NCBI GenBank assembly: GCA_003281795.1
Contig: QCAW01000004.1
Span: 1-64,000 of the forward strand
DNA length: 64,000 bases
Direction of reading: 5' to 3'
Source of the DNA: Pelagibacteraceae bacterium AG-345-F21
GTDB taxonomy: Bacteria; Pseudomonadota; Alphaproteobacteria; Pelagibacterales; Pelagibacteraceae
Part shown: positions 63,839-64,000 of the stretch, in pieces
Position numbering within the stretch: position 1 is the first letter of the stretch
Layout of the letters: the number at the start of each line of letters is the position of its first letter
The notes under the pieces: model-generated
The model's input: the letters and a program-made list of their open reading frames with translations, nothing else
Told to the model about the DNA's origin: nothing
The model's database searches: none
Position numbers and translations under genes: made by a program

Positions 63839-64000
63839 ATGCCTGAATATAAAAAACCAGAAAGCGATATAAAAGAAAAACTAGTTGCAATTAATAGAAT
63901 TACAAAAGTTGTAAAAGGTGGTCGTAGATTCGGATTTGCAGCTTTGGTTGTTGTAGGCAACCAAAAAGGATCTGTTGGAATAGGTCAAGGTAAATCTAAG
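63839..64000 (+). CDS. rpsE: 30S ribosomal protein S5, N-terminal part (continues beyond window)
   Basis: The first 54 codons of S5 from ATG 63839: a basic lead ([10 protein letters not shown]) then [40 protein letters not shown], the double-stranded-RNA-binding fold of the S5 N-terminal domain. The frame is open to the window end. It is in the expected spc position after rplR. Confidence 0.97.
   Translation, partial: MPEYKKPESDIKEKLVAINRITKVVKGGRRFGFAALVVVGNQKGSVGIGQGKSK

Overview
The window reads as a chromosome segment of a streamlined marine alphaproteobacterium of the SAR11 clade (Candidatus Pelagibacter type). The reasons are a visibly AT-rich sequence, very short or overlapping intergenic spaces (many 1-nt TAATG and 4-nt ATGA stop/start overlaps), alphaproteobacterial protein sequences, and the order tRNA-Tyr, tRNA-Gly, tuf, tRNA-Trp, secE, nusG, rplKAJL, rpoBC, rpsLG, fusA, rpsJ. 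The assignment is from sequence appearance and recalled gene order, not from a database search.

Layout. 1-3.7 kb: end of nrdA, nrdB, and a glycine-betaine-type ABC binding protein and permease. 3.7-7.2 kb (minus strand): a small membrane protein, 2-methylcitrate synthase, methylisocitrate lyase, a LysE-type exporter and a HAD phosphatase. 7.2-16.3 kb (plus): a GlmU acetyltransferase domain, glmS, class II DAHP synthase, nadE, cysS, cimA, trmJ, rpsD. 16.3-23.5 kb (minus): one tight run transcribed sfsA-map-purB-purC-purS-purQ-purL-bolA-grxD. 23.5-25.2 kb: a CinA-type protein and a family 9 glycosyltransferase.

25.3-32.1 kb is the accessory hot spot. A complete tRNA-Leu(UAA) at 32007-32092 is preceded by two extra copies of only its first 39 nt (25295 and 30634). 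Both copies stop at the last base of the anticodon loop. Each is followed at matching distances by a GGTAGTCT site and then by a cluster of ACTAG-type repeats spaced about 10-12 nt. Related repeat clusters lie before the next tRNA copy. The simplest reading is two small elements integrated in tandem at the anticodon loop of tRNA-Leu, each bringing a replacement tRNA 5' half with its own promoter. The cargo is secreted or surface proteins: two alpha/beta hydrolase-like proteins, a cysteine-rich secreted protein, and six tandem type IV pilin-like genes with almost identical 5' ends and unrelated 3' ends. No integrase gene is visible. This is the best candidate for an undescribed system here.

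32.1-39.5 kb: nadK, tRNA-Thr, a multi-spanning membrane protein, and a tight four-gene set of DUF4956 membrane protein, unknown anchored protein, CotH-kinase/beta-helix protein and VTC (polyphosphate polymerase-type) domain protein. This set is probably a membrane-associated phosphate-polymer or phosphotransfer system and is the second most interesting locus.

39.5-64 kb: rlmB, tRNA-Tyr, tRNA-Gly, tuf, tRNA-Trp and the contiguous secE-nusG-rpl-rpo-str-S10-spc translation and transcription super-cluster. It has a hairpin with a T-run between rplL and rpoB and a structured leader before rpsL. The window ends 54 codons into rpsE.
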